A stretch of 64,000 nt of DNA from Dactylorhiza incarnata (Eukaryota > Streptophyta > Magnoliopsida > Asparagales > Orchidaceae): NCBI GenBank assembly GCA_033032865.1, contig JAWHQI010000525.1, forward strand, positions 744,001-808,000, written 5' to 3'. Each line of letters begins with the position of its first letter. The first letter of the stretch is position 1. The notes under the pieces were generated by a model that did not search any database, was not told the origin of the DNA, and was given only the letters and a program-made list of their open reading frames with translations. This document shows positions 1-10,554 of the stretch, one piece after another. The translations under genes and the position numbers were made by a program.

Positions 1-330
1 ACCAGTTTGAGAGCACTCTCATTGTCGCCGCGGAGTAGAGTTGGACCCCGAACCTCCTTATGGACATCTCCCACCAACCTCCTAAGCCAGATGTCTTCTT
101 GATCTGCCAAGGCCGAAGCCTTGTATTCTGCTTCCGTGGTGGAGACCGACATAGAATCTTGCTTCTTGCTGCACCATGATATAGTCGTGTGGCCCGCCAT
201 GAAGACGTATCCAGACGTCGACTTCCGATCATCCGAATCTCCCCGTAATCAGCATCCAAGTACCCATGCACCTCGAAGCCCGCATCCCTCCTGTAAAGGA
301 GACCCATATCCGAAGTCGCCTTGACATACT
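1..330 (-). pseudogene. pol: Copia element A, RNase H fragment
   Basis: Reading the minus strand gives a Copia-type RNase H with the stretches SWCSKKQDS and STTEAEYKA, and further on [13 protein letters not shown]. These are the usual landmarks of the domain that degrades the RNA template in reverse transcription. The start of the domain is in a different frame from the preceding RT, and a further shift occurs near 230-245, so the gene is broken. It is the last pol domain of element A and runs off the left edge, so the 3' LTR of A lies outside the window. Identification rests on visible motifs and on continuity with the RT next door. Confidence 0.75.
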
Positions 331-1278
331 TCAATATATTCTTGGTCGCAGTAGATGAGGCATCCGTGGTTCCACCATATACCGACTCACCCTGCCAACT
401 GCAAATGGAATATCCGGCCTAGTGATCGTCAGATAAATCAAGCTCCCAACTAGAGACCGGAACACCAGCGGATCTTCCAGAATCCTCGCCTCATCCTTGC
501 GATGTTTCATGGCCTTCTCCAGAGGTGTGGAAATGCATTTCCCTTCCTTCATGCTGAACTGCTCCACGATTCGCTCCGCATATCCAGCCTGGGACACCAG
601 CACTCCACTTCCCTTCCTATGCACTTCGAGTCCAAGGAAATGGTGAAGTTCACCCAAGTCCTTCATCTCGAACCTGATAGATAGCTCAGCCCGAAGCTTT
701 GCTACTTCCCCCTTCGAATTCACCGTCACGATCATATCGTCGACGTAAAGCAGCACGATGACTTGAAGCTCCCCGCTCTTCTTGACGAACAAGCTTGAAT
801 CTGAGTCTGAAGCACCAAATCCATAGAATAAGAGATATTCTGCAATCTTTCCATACCACGCCCTCGGCGCTTGCTTCAACCCATACAGGGCCTTCTTCAT
901 CTTGCAGACATAGTCAGGAAAATCTTTAGATACGAAGCCTGGCGGCTGGACCATGAAGATGTCCTTGTCAATCTCGCCGTACAAGAACGCATTATTTACG
1001 TCGAGCTGTCAAATCTACCACCCCCAACACGCCGCCAAGGCAATCACAACCCGAACTAAGGTCATTTTTTCCACCGGACTGAATGTCTCTTCATAGTCTT
1101 CACCGTATTGCTGCGAGAATCCCCGAGCCACAAGGCGAGCCTTGTATCGCTCGATACTGCCGTCTGCCTTCTTCTTGAGCTTATAGACCCACTTGCATGT
1201 CACAAGGGTGATACCCTTGGGCCTGGGCACCAGAGACCAAGTCTCATTCTTCTCAAGAGCACTCATCTCTTCCTGCAT
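331..1278 (-). pseudogene. pol: Copia element A, reverse transcriptase (broken)
   Basis: Two minus-strand open segments (1278-1015 and 984-331) together make a Copia RVT_2 reverse transcriptase. The first holds ETWSLVPRPKG, CKWVYKLKKKADG and RYKARLVARGFSQ. The second holds VQPPGF, KALYGLKQAPRAWY and the active-site YVDDM. Stops and a frame change lie between them, around 985-1014, where QLDVNNAFLYGE should read through. The active-site aspartates are present, so the lesion is a frame or stop break and not a catalytic change. It sits downstream of the integrase of the same element, the Copia order. It would be translated as part of one polyprotein if intact. Confidence 0.88.
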
Positions 1279-1668
1279 AGCTGAATCCCACTATTCCATG
1301 CCTTTGGCCTTCTCGAAGCTCACTGGTTCCCGATCATCCAAGGGACAAGCAAAGAAACAAGAGACAAAGCTCACCATATTTCCTCTTGTATAGCGATCAG
1401 GGGCAATGATCGTTCGCTTTGATCTCCTCAGCTCCTTCCCCTGAATCCCAACATCCTCAGCTGCTTCTTCCCTAGCTCCCCTTCCAGACGTACTAGGAGC
1501 ATCGCTCCCCCTGCTTCTTGATCCAGAAGCCTCTGTCTCGGAACTAGAAGTAGATGGACCACCTGGTGACACAGGTAGCTCCACCTGAAGATTTTCCACA
1601 GCTTTCTCCGGCTCCTCCACCCTGCTTTCTGGTAGCTCAACACCAGAACTTCCCTTGTAAGACGTCAC
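1279..1668 (-). pseudogene. pol: Copia element A, integrase-RT linker
   Basis: An open segment (1668-1291) continues the integrase C-terminus toward the RT. It is serine- and glutamate-rich (SSSETEASGSRSRGSD) and ends with RRSKRTIIAPDRY, the short basic motif that commonly precedes RT in plant Copia pol. A stop codon near 1289 separates it from the RT segment. No catalytic function is expected for this part; it is a spacer within the polyprotein. Confidence 0.6.
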
Positions 1669-2918
1669 CTAGTCGAACACAATGTCGCGAGATACAACAA
1701 ATCTCCGCGTCTCCGGGTCCATGCACTTCCAGCCCTTCTTCCGATCATCATATCCCACGAAGACTAGCTTCCTTGCTTTCGCATCTAGCTTCGTCTGAAG
1801 CGCATCTGGAACGTGCACATAGCAGGTGGAACCAAACACCCAAAGGTGTGCCACACTTGGCTTTTCTTTGAACATCATCTCATGCGGGGTCAACATATTG
1901 ATGGGACTGAGAGGCATTCTGTTAATGACGTAGGCAGCACAAGACATTCCCTCCGCCCAGAAAGACGTTGGGATACTCTTGGCATGCAGCCAACACTTGC
2001 AGGTCTCCGTCAGATGACGGATCTTTCGCTCTGCAACTCCATTTTTTTGTGGAGTATGTGCACAAGTAAGCTCCCTCTGGATGCCCGCCTTCCTGCAAAA
2101 ACTAGAGAACTCACCAGAGGTGAACTCCCCCCCATTGTCAGTCCTCAGCTTCTTACCCGCAGACCAAGCCGACCCTCCACGAGCTTCTTTAACTCCACAA
2201 ACTTGGCAAACGCCTCCGCCTTTTCCTTCAGGAAACAAACCCAGACATATCTGGTGTGATCATCGATCAACACCAGCATATACCTGCTGACTCCGAGGCT
2301 TAGGGTAGCAGTCGGTCCCATCAAGTCACCGTGGATGCACTCCAACAGCACACTACTCCTTGTCTGTGACTTATCAAACGGCAGTCGATGGGACTTACCG
2401 AACTGACATCCCGTGCAAACGTGATCGTCACCATAGGAGGATAGACTAGGCAGGCCCTTGACCAGACCTTTCACCGCCATAGCCTTCAGCTTGTCCATCC
2501 CTACATGCCCCAACCTCTCGTGCCATATGACGGCACTATCATTCGTCCTCATCTTGTCGACATAAGAACTTGTCGATAAGACGAACAAGTCTTTTGCCCT
2601 TCTCCCCACATGAACGACCTCCGCTTTCACCGCTTCAACATTTCGAAGAAACTTCACTTCTGTTGGTCCAAACAGAACGTGATACCCAGCGTCTACAGCA
2701 TTTGTCATGGAGAAGAGGTTTTTCCTAATTTCGGGCACATGATAGACACTCCTCAAGGTTAGTGGCCCTCTATCACTGCCCAGGGAAACAACCCCCACCT
2801 TCTTGACACTATGCACAGTATTATCAGCAGTTATGATGGCATCGTTACCTGAGTAAGGCTGTGCTGAAGTAAGCTTCGACTCATCCCCGCTGAGGTGATG
2901 ACCACACCCCGAGTCCAC
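1669..2918 (-). pseudogene. pol: Copia element A, protease and integrase
   Basis: Minus-strand open segments 2918-2145 and 2238-1669 overlap in different frames, so a frameshift lies near 2145-2238. The first starts with the protease motif DSGCGHHLSG (catalytic DSG intact), then the GAG-pre-integrase zinc region (WHERLGHVGMDK followed by CTGCQFGK) and the first integrase aspartate in HGDLMGP. The second carries LRTDNGGEFTS (second aspartate) and TPQKNGVAERK (glutamate), then FWAEGMSCAAYVINRMP and VFGSTCYVHVPD. The D, D, E triad is therefore complete across the shift. The closely related element C at 8198-9571 gives an independent copy. Confidence 0.9.
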
Positions 2919-3041
2919 GATTCAGTCATCTTGATAGTTGATAGGAGCCGCAGCTCCAACAGAAGCCGAGGAGGCTCCTCCCCATCCTCCATCAATCTGC
3001 CTGGCTTCAGCTTCCTCCTTTCCTGTGGCAACATGCCCCGG

Positions 3042-3872
3042 CTAAAGATTCACCCGGCAATCCTTCCTGATGTGACCAAGCTTTCCGCACCTGAAGCACT
3101 TGGGACCTTCTCCCTTCTTCTTCCCCTCAGTCTTAAGAGCATAGCCCCTCTCCTGCTGTCCATAAGTTGAAGGCCCATTGCCTCCTCCAACGGTCTTCTT
3201 CTTATCCCACTTCTTGTTCTTCCTTGTGAAGAGAACCTCACCATCTCCCCCAGACACTAACACCCCCGCCATCTGCCTTGCCAGACTCTCCTGTGACGCA
3301 AGCAGATTTTCCAGCTCCAACAGAGACAGCTGATTTGCCCAACCCTGCACCAACGTAACAAAGGCCACATACTCCTTCCGCAAGCCACGGATGATGTATC
3401 TCTTCAACTTCGCCTCAGAAATTGGCTCATCAGGAACCAGTGCTGAAATTTTAGCGCACAGGTTCTTCATCTTGAAGAAGAACGTAGAGATAGAAAGTTC
3501 ACCTTGAGCCGATCTGGCCAGCTCATTCTCCAGGAATTGCAGTCTTGCTACATTCTTCTTATGAAACAGCCCATCCAGGGCTCTCCAGATCTCAGCAGCT
3601 GATCCACACCCCAAGATGTGATCGAACAGATCAGGTGATATTTCCCTCTTCAGGGCGAACTCTGCTTTGGCATTAATCCGCCTCCAGTTCCTCACCTCAT
3701 GACTGTTATCCCCAATCAGAATAACTTCCTCCGTGCTCTCTCCTCCAACCACCACCCAGAGGTCCTCACCCAAAAGATAGCTCTGCATACAAGACCTCGA
3801 CTTCTTAAAGTTGGTCAAGTTGAGCATCTCAATTCCAAGACCCCTTGCTTCCATGGCTCTACCACTGGTCAT
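3042..3872 (-). CDS. gag: Copia element A gag (capsid-nucleocapsid)
   Basis: A 276-residue open frame starting at 3872, just inside the primer site. It has the Copia gag (UBN2-type) layout: LTNFKKSRSCMQSYLLGEDLW near the N-terminus, EIWRALDGLFHKKNVARLQFLENEL in the middle and YVAFVTLVQGW later, ending in a CCHC zinc knuckle CFRCGKLGHIRKDC. Gag packages the element RNA into cytoplasmic particles. The stop at 3042 and another near 2923 cut it off from the protease, which in Copia elements normally follows in the same frame, so the polyprotein cannot be made by simple read-through. The gag itself looks full length. Confidence 0.85.
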   Translation of the reverse strand: MTSGRAMEARGLGIEMLNLTNFKKSRSCMQSYLLGEDLWVVVGGESTEEVILIGDNSHEVRNWRRINAKAEFALKREISPDLFDHILGCGSAAEIWRALDGLFHKKNVARLQFLENELARSAQGELSISTFFFKMKNLCAKISALVPDEPISEAKLKRYIIRGLRKEYVAFVTLVQGWANQLSLLELENLLASQESLARQMAGVLVSGGDGEVLFTRKNKKWDKKKTVGGGNGPSTYGQQERGYALKTEGKKKGEGPKCFRCGKLGHIRKDCRVNL

Positions 3873-3930
3873 TCTTCACAAAGGCGATGGCAACTTATGA
3901 GTTAATCACTGCTCAATCCACTCCAACCAC

Positions 3931-3942
3931 GCTTTGATACCA
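3931..3942 (-). other. Primer-binding site of element A
   Basis: On the minus strand this reads TGGTATCAAAGC, one base off the TGGTATCAGAGC complementary to the 3' end of plant initiator tRNA-Met. It touches the LTR directly and fixes both the orientation of A and the inner end of its 5' LTR. Confidence 0.85.
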
Positions 3943-5133
3943 TGTGAAATTTTCCGTAGATCTAGGAGTGAGTGGGAATAGAATAACTCAAAGTTCAAGC
4001 CAACAACCAGAAGCACATGAAGCAAACATAACCTTTATTGATCAAGCAAAAATTCTTCATTACAGAGTGAGGTATACATGACAAGACATGATTTCGCCAG
4101 CACACAAAAACAGAAGAGAAAAACAAGCTGAAAGATAACCAGCGGTCTGATTTGATGAGACCGCCTGACTGCCCGACTTGCGAGTTCGCTCGGCTAGAAC
4201 ACGAGACTGTCCGAACTGCCTGCCTACGCCTTGAACAACACCAACTGAGAACCCCGCGAACTCCCGAACTCCACTGATCCTCCCGAACTCCAGCAACGCC
4301 CACTGCAAGCCACGAGACCGCCCGAACATCTTCAGAAGAGGAGGTGACCGCTGCTGCCCGCACAATCCACAGAAGCTGCACAAAAGAAGTTCAATCAGCA
4401 AAACCGACCGGTCATAAGAAATGAGACCGCAAGAACTAGCCGCGAGTTCTGCTTACACTTGGTGCGATATTTTTGCTGCTACACTGGCTCCTATTTATAG
4501 GCGTGAGACCTGATCCAGTCACCACCCTATGAGATAGGATCACCCCCCCCCCCCCTTGATCGCGCGACCAGACCGGTCAACCCGCACGATCAGCAAAAGA
4601 ACCTTCTGCTTAGTGAGCTCGCTGACTTCAATAGAAGTCGCACGATCAGACGCTCACCACCTGTGTTCGCAACCCGACCTCCTCCAGAGACTGCGAACAC
4701 ACCAGGCTGACTAGGACACCAGTCCGCCAAGTCGACCAAACACCTGTGATCGCATATACCAGCAGATCGCCAAGGGACTAGCTATGCGAACACAAACCAG
4801 AGACCGTGCTACTAAGAAGACCTTAGTCCACGCGTACCACAAAGAAACTGGACAGCCACCAGACTGGGCTGCCCCCAACCACGCGATCACAAGCACCAGA
4901 TCGCTCGGTTACACCGAACAGAAGATAGTTCGCCACGCAGTCACAAGACCAGACCGCGCGGCCTCACCTCGGCACCCTTGGACAGAAGAATGGCGGTCAC
5001 GCCGAATAGCACGCGGCTAGACCAGAGAATTCAAACCGCCAGAGGAGAACGCAATACCATGCGGTCAGACCAGACCGCGCGGTCTCCCCCCACACCGCCA
5101 ACTTTACAAACTTCCACTTCAACATTTTCAACA
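3943..5133 (-). repeat. 5' LTR of Copia element A
   Basis: The repeat begins TGTGAAATTTTC beside the primer site and ends ACATTTTCAACA at 5133, exactly where a plus-strand RNase H reading frame resumes. The 1191-bp LTR has a minus-strand TATA box (CTATAAATAG, 4491-4500) and a poly-C run near 4545. It is crowded with the words GACCGC, GCGGTC and GATCGC, which also fill the LTR of C and the antisense-gene region of K. The outer flank GAATA (5134-5138) should be duplicated on the other side of A, outside the window. Confidence 0.85.
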
Positions 5134-5466
5134 GAATATATTGCTGCAGGCAGTTGCTGCTCACAGATATTATGGATACAAAATCAACTTCTAGATTATG
5201 GTATCAATCTAAATAAATCAATTATATTTTGTGACAATACTAGTGCAATATCTATAGCACAAAATCCAGTACTCCATAGTAGGACTAAACAAATAGAAAT
5301 TAGGCACCACTTTATCAGAGATAATGTGGATAAAAATAAAATTTGCCTACAATTCATTTCTACTGATTTGCAAAGGGCTGATATTTTCACCAAACCCTTG
5401 GATGAAAAGAAACATATCATCTTTATAAATCAGCCAGGCATGATAAATGGAGATTCAATCAATTAA
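5134..5466 (+). pseudogene. pol: Copia element B, RNase H C-terminal part
   Basis: Starting at the end of A's LTR, a plus-strand frame reads EYIAAGSCCSQILWI, then FCDNTSAISIAQNPV, HSRTKQIEIRHHFIRDNV, and closes with RADIFTKPLDE. This is the conserved C-terminal half of Copia RNase H. The missing N-terminal half should lie beyond the left end of A, outside the window. A therefore inserted between the STTE and EYIA of this motif, a clean within-gene insertion. B is AT-rich here, unlike A, so the two are different families. Confidence 0.9.
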
Positions 5467-6333
5467 AAAATAAATTTTCTACTTATCCCATCATTTCATC
5501 GAACTGAAATCGACAAAAATTTATTTTTCGTCGAACGCAGTTTTGATGAAGCCTATGTTTCTGATCTCTCTTTATAATCAAATCTTTTATTTCATTTTAA
5601 CTGTATGCCTGCAGAATTGCTTCTCTTTCCAGTTTCTTTGCACTTGATCTCTCTTTTTCATTTTGCAGGAACAATGGCAATCGTTCTTCTAAAATTGCAT
5701 CCTTCCCAGCCTCCTCTTCAAATGTCTCTTCTTCTAAGGGCCTAGCGCCAGGGCTTCCTGAAACTAGGCAGGGGGAGATGTTTTGAAGAAGCTCCTTTTG
5801 ACAGGGGGAGATTTTTTGAAAATACTCCTTTTTGTTAGGGGGAGATGCTCCCCTTTATGATAGGGGAGATGTTTTATGAAGATGCTCAAGTTCCAAGGGG
5901 AGATGTTGTATGAAAAAGAAAAATCAGTTCTTGAAGAAGAAGCTCACATCAGTTTTGATTCAAAAATTCAAATATGACAGATTCAAATGCAGATTCAACA
6001 AAGCAATTCAGTTATTGATACAGTTTAGATCTACAAAAGCAAAAGCTGACAAATGCAGTTTGAGATATGACAGATTCAGTTCAGATAAACAAAGAAAAAT
6101 GCTGAAGATACAGCTCAGATAATCAAATTCAGAAAGCTGAAGGCAATGTCAGAATTCAGAAAGCAAAAGGTTCTGATTATTTGTTTTTATTATTTTTATT
6201 TTCATTGTAAAATTTCAAAACACAGAGTATCATATTTTATATCTGCTGAAATGTTTAAAATCTGTCAGATATATATGCTCTGTTGTTTTGTTGTTTATTT
6301 TATTTGATTTTTGTCAAATAGTGTCCTAACCCA
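5467..6333 (+). other. 3' untranslated region of element B with repeated purine tracts
   Basis: Between the RNase H stop and the 3' LTR there is no gene. The stretch 5765-5910 contains five copies of a GGGGAGAT tract (near 5770, 5802, 5839, 5865 and 5897), each resembling the true polypurine tract at 6334. The short open frame at 5910-6122 has no recognisable motif and looks like chance. Confidence 0.65.
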
Positions 6334-6346
6334 AATAGGGGGAGAT
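6334..6346 (+). other. Polypurine tract of element B
   Basis: AATAGGGGGAGAT lies immediately before TGTTGGAACAAC, the first bases of the LTR. In LTR elements this tract primes plus-strand DNA synthesis, so it marks the 3' LTR start. Confidence 0.8.
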
Positions 6347-8150
6347 TGTTGGAACAACCCTATTACTGATTTGGGCTAGGATCACTATCTGTTGACTAGG
6401 ACTAAGTTAACTCCATTGTATAGTCTAAAGGGTCAAGGTTTTAGGCTGTTAAGTTAGCTAGAACTTAAGGAAAAGTTAAGTTTCTGCGTTCGACGAAATG
6501 CATACTGCGTTCGACGAACGACATGCTCCAGTTCAACGAACTTGCCAAGGTTCTGTGTTCGACGAACTCTATTCTGCGTTCGACAAACTTGCTCAGTCTC
6601 AGCGGTCGACAAACCTGCTCTGTCTCAGTTGTCGACGAATTGGCTCAGTCTCAGCGGTCGATGAATTAGCTCAGTCTCAGCGATCGACGAATTTGCTCAG
6701 TCTCAGCGGTCGACGAATTTGCTTAGCCTCAATGCTCGACAAATTAGCTCAGTCTCAGCGGTCGACGAATTGGCTCAGTCTTAGCGGTCGACGAATTGGC
6801 TCAGTCTCGGCGGTCGACGGATTTGCCAAGTCTCAGCGGTCGACGAAATATCATCTCAGCTCGACTAATTGAATTCTTCCAGCCAGATTTAGCAGTTTAT
6901 TCTTTAGTTCGACGAACCCCAACTTGGGCTCGACGAATTCCAGTCTGCGTTCGACGAATCAGCAATAGAAGTTCAGTTCGACGAAATTCAACATTCAGTT
7001 CGACGAACTCAGCTCTCAGGTCGACAAAAATTTCTATTTAGCTTGTTTATTTCAGACAGATCAATTTTATTCTATTCTCCAAACTCAGATCATCAGCAAC
7101 GGCTCTATTTCTCCAGATAAGTCAAGGATATTATCTTTCCTTTTTATTTTATTCCTTTCCATTCTCTTCCAGAGAAAAAAGTCGTTTGGCGGAAAAGGAT
7201 ACATTAATTAAAAAGGAAAAGGAATTAAAATTGGCTTGCAGTTCCAAGAAATTATCCTCCTGATTATTCTATTCCTTATTCATAGGATTTGAATTTCAAA
7301 TCAGAGATATATTATCAAAGGAATGAAGAAGAAGAAGGATATACAGTAGTATTATAGATAACAACAAGATAGAAAGAGAGGAAGAAGAAAGGGTTGGGAA
7401 AAAGAGAGAAATACAGAAAGCCAAAATAGTTTTCAACTCTTCATCTTCCTCAAGCAGCAGCACTCTCAATCTCTGAGAACATCAACACTATTCTCTCAGT
7501 ATCCTGCTACAAGTTTCAAGATCTTCAAGAGCAACAAATAATCTGAGAAATCTTGGTCTCTCGGATTCATCAGCTATCAAGGAAGATCTACATTCAAGAG
7601 AAAGCTCCATCCTCAACTGTCAACTATTTTCTATCATACAGGGGGAGCTTTACATCAACACATTCCACTAGACTTCTCTCAGATTATTGACAGAGAAGAA
7701 CATCTTAACCCTCTTTATCCTTTCTTGTACAGGGCTATAACTCCCTTCAAAAGTTAACCCCTTGGTAGCAGGGCACCTGAACAAAAACCTGTAGTTTGGT
7801 TAGAGCACCTGATCAAAAGCTCAGTTGGTGTTTTGGGCACCTGATCAAAACCCCATTAGTGATAGGGCACCTGATCAAAAACCTAGTGGAATCCTACCAA
7901 GGGTGGTAGAAGAGTAGACGTACCCAGGTTTATTGGGGAACTACTATAAAATCCTTTTGTCCTCTGTGATTGTGGTTATTTTTCTGTACTGTGCTGTGTG
8001 ATCTCTTTGTGTTTGTTTTTATTACTCACTAAGTACACATATATATATCACTATTTTAACTCCGCTATAAAAATAAGTGAAAATCTTTTAATACTCTATT
8101 CACCCCCCCCCCCCCCCCCCCCTCTAGAGTGACTTTAAGATCTAACCTCC
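6347..8150 (+). repeat. LTR of Copia element B
   Basis: The LTR opens TGTTGGAACAAC after the polypurine tract. It contains a 26-bp tandem array (6579-6850), scattered TTCGACGAA words to about 7030, four near copies of GCACCTGATCAAAA (7764-7880), the module GGGGAACTACTATAA (about 7936-7950) and a long poly-C run at 8103-8122. The right end is uncertain: GATCTAAC near 8145 or TTACTTTCA near 8179 are both possible, because a primer-site-like motif follows at 8182. Confidence 0.7.
6579..6850 (+). repeat. 26-bp minisatellite inside the LTR of B
   Basis: Units of the type GCTCAGTCTCAGCGGTCGAC repeat with an exact 26-bp step: the GTCGAC core falls at 6605, 6631, 6657, 6683, 6709, 6735, 6761, 6787, 6813 and 6839. 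Each unit joins two words that elsewhere in the window occur separately, TCTCAGCGG and GTCGACGAA. The long plus-strand reading frame through it is a by-product of the repeat. Confidence 0.9.
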
Positions 8151-8181
8151 CTTTCCTTTGATATCAGAGATTACTTTCAAC

Positions 8182-8193
8182 TGATATCAGAGG
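8182..8193 (+). other. Primer-site-like motif after the LTR of B
   Basis: TGATATCAGAGG resembles TGGTATCAGAGC, and a second partial copy (TGATATCAGAG) starts near 8159. A primer site belongs after a 5' LTR, yet the LTR before it follows a polypurine tract like a 3' LTR. The sequence then runs straight into element C. Confidence 0.5.
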
Positions 8194-8197
8194 CCTT

Positions 8198-8875
8198 TCA
8201 CACTGGTCCACCATCTACCCTACTTCCTTGTAACTCAACAGAAGAGTTACCATGGTATGACGTCAACTCGTCGAATACCACATCCCTAGAGACCACATAT
8301 CTCCGTGTCTTGGGATCCATGCATCTCCACCCTTTCTTCCGGTCATCATAACTTATGAAGACCAGCTTCCTTGCCTTAGCATCTAGCTTCGTTGGAAGGG
8401 CATCCAGAACATGCACATAGCAGGTTAAACCAAACACTCGAAAGTGTTCCACGCTTGGCTTCTCCTTAAACATCAACTCATGAGGGCTCTTCTTGTTGAT
8501 GGGACTGAGAGGCATCCGGTTGATAACATAGGCCGCACAAGACATTCCCTCTGCCCAGAAGGACTTTGGGATACTCTTGGCATGAAGCCAACATTTGCAG
8601 GTATCCATCAGGTGACGGATCTTTCGCTCTGCAACTCCATTATGTTGTGGAGTGTGAGCACAAAGCTCCCTTTGGCTGCCATGCTTCCTGCAGAAGTTAA
8701 AGAACGCCTTGGAGGTGAACTCCCCTCCATTGTCAGTTCTGAACCTCTTCACCCGCAGGTTTAGCCGACCTTCCACCAGCTCCTTGAACTCCACAAACCT
8801 CTCGAACGCCTCCGACTTCTCCTTCAAAAAATATACCCAGGTATATCCGGTGAAGTCATCAACCAAAATCAGCAT
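8198..8875 (-). pseudogene. pol: Copia element C, integrase core
   Basis: The minus-strand frame matches the integrase of element A closely: LVDDFTGYTWVYFLKEK, FRTDNGGEFTS (catalytic aspartate), TPQHNGVAERK (glutamate), FWAEGMSCAAYVINRMPLSP and YDDRKKGWRCMDP. It ends at GSRVDGGPV, where A continues with its linker and RT. C has no RT or RNase H, so everything beyond about 8198 has been lost and the break is fused to the B sequence. A frame change separates it from the protease segment at 8954. Confidence 0.88.
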
Positions 8876-8953
8876 ATACCTGATACCTCCAAGACTGGCA
8901 GTGTTGGTAGGTCCAAACAGATCACCATGGATGCACTCTAATGGTCTCTTACA

Positions 8954-9571
8954 TCAGCTTTGTGATTTGTCAAATAGAAAGCACTGAGCTTTACCAAATT
9001 GACAACCTGCACAAACGTGACCATCCCCAAAAGATGACAAGCTAGGCAGACCATTCACCAAGCCTCTTCCCGCCATAGCTTTCAGCTTATCCATTTCAAC
9101 ATACCCAAGCCTTTCGTGCCAGATAGCATCGCTGTCGTTAGCCCTCATCTTATCAACATAAGAATTTGTTGAAAGAACAAACAAATCCTTCACTCGTCTC
9201 CCAACATGAGTGACCTCAGCTTTCACTGTTGATACATTTCGGAGAAATTTCACTTCTATTTGACCGAACAGAACGTGATATCCAGCATCCACCGCATTGG
9301 TCACCGAGAATAGGTTCTTTTTCATCCCCGGAGCATGATAGACACTCTTCAACGTAAGAGTACCTCTATCATCATTTAATGAAACCACACCCTCCTTCTC
9401 AACTGCATGAACAGTATCATCAGCCGTTATGATTACGTCATTACCTGTATATGTCTGGAATGAGGAGAACTTCGACTCATCCCCGGTGAGGTGATGACCA
9501 CACCCAAAGTCCACTATCCATTTGTCTTGATAGTTGATGGAAGTCATAGCCCGAATACACATGCCCATCAT
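8954..9571 (-). pseudogene. pol: Copia element C, protease and GAG-pre-integrase
   Basis: The frame holds VDFGCGHHLTGDES, the protease active-site region in which the usual DSG is changed to DFG, so the enzyme should be dead. It is followed by VYHAPGMKKNLFSVTNAV, WHERLGYVEMDK and CAGCQFGK, the zinc-binding pre-integrase segment. The same landmarks in the same order are seen in element A at 2145-2918. Stops separate it from the gag and integrase segments. Confidence 0.85.
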
Positions 9572-9627
9572 GAATGCACCTCCACCACCCCAACTACCTT
9601 CTGAATTGAAACCAGCCTCCTCCTTCC

Positions 9628-10462
9628 TTACAGCATGCCTCGGTTAAAGATTGACCTTGCAGTCCCTTGTAAAATGACCAAGCTTGTTGCACCTGAAGCA
9701 TCTAGGTCCTTCCTGCTTCTTCCCATCACGCTTAGGAGCATGGCTCCTCTCCTGCTAATATGAAGTAGACGGACCATCATCTCCAGATGTCTTCTTCGTC
9801 TTGTCCCATCTCTTCTTCTTGCCAGAGAAGAGAACCTCGCCTTCTCCCTCAGAGACAGACATCCCAGCCATTTGCTTAGCCAAACTTTCTTGTGAAGCAA
9901 GTAAGTTCTCCAGCTCCAGCAACGAAGGCTGATTTGCCCAGCCTTGAAAAAAAGTCACAAAGGCCACATACTCCCTCCGTAAGCAGCGAATTATGTGCCT
10001 CATCAGCTTAGCATCTGAGATAGGCTCATCCGGGTCCAAAGCCGATATCTATGCGCAGAGGTTCTTCATCTTCAAGAAGAACATTGAGATAGACAAATCC
10101 CCCTGAGTTGCTTTCGCCAACTCATTTTCCAAGAACTGTAGCCTCGCTACATTCTTCTTATTGAACAAGTCATCCAAGGCTGTCCAAATCTCAGCAGCTG
10201 ATCCGCATACAATGATGTGATCAAACAACTTCAGAATGATAGCTCTCTTGAGAGTGAACTCTGCCTTAGCATTCATTCTTCTCCAAGCCTTCACGAGCTC
10301 AGCATTCCCATCAGCAGGAACAACAACTTGTCTTGCTTCTCCTCCTACAACCTCCCACAAATCCTTGCCAAGAAGATAGCTCTCCATGCTAGACTTCCAC
10401 TTCTTAAAGTTAGTCTGCGTAAGGAGCTCAATACTAAGACCTCTAGCATATCCTCCTTCCAT
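9628..10462 (-). pseudogene. gag: Copia element C gag (broken)
   Basis: Three minus-strand segments (10462-10049, 10039-9755 and a shifted frame 9900-9628) together parallel the gag of A: LTQTNFKKWKSSMESYLLGKD at the start, EIWTALDDLFNKKNVARLQF in the middle, YVAFVTFFQGWANQPS later. The zinc knuckle is reached only in another frame and its first cysteine region is disturbed. Stops at about 10044 and 9750 interrupt it. It starts inside the primer site of C as expected for gag. Confidence 0.82.
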
Positions 10463-10542
10463 TGTTATCCCACTGATTGCTAACCACTTGAGAAACCCGA
10501 GAGAAGTACCAGCAATTTCAGCTTCGCAACCTCAGCAGCCTA

Positions 10543-10554
10543 CCTCTGATACCA
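10543..10554 (-). other. Primer-binding site of element C
   Basis: On the minus strand it reads TGGTATCAGAGG, one base from the initiator tRNA-Met site. It touches the LTR start TGTTGAAAAAAC at 10555. Confidence 0.85.

Noticed and set aside
6498..7041. Plus-strand open frames rich in LAQSQRSTN-type repeats
   Set aside because: They are translations of the 26-bp minisatellite and TTCGACGAA words in the LTR of B; no start context or conserved domain.
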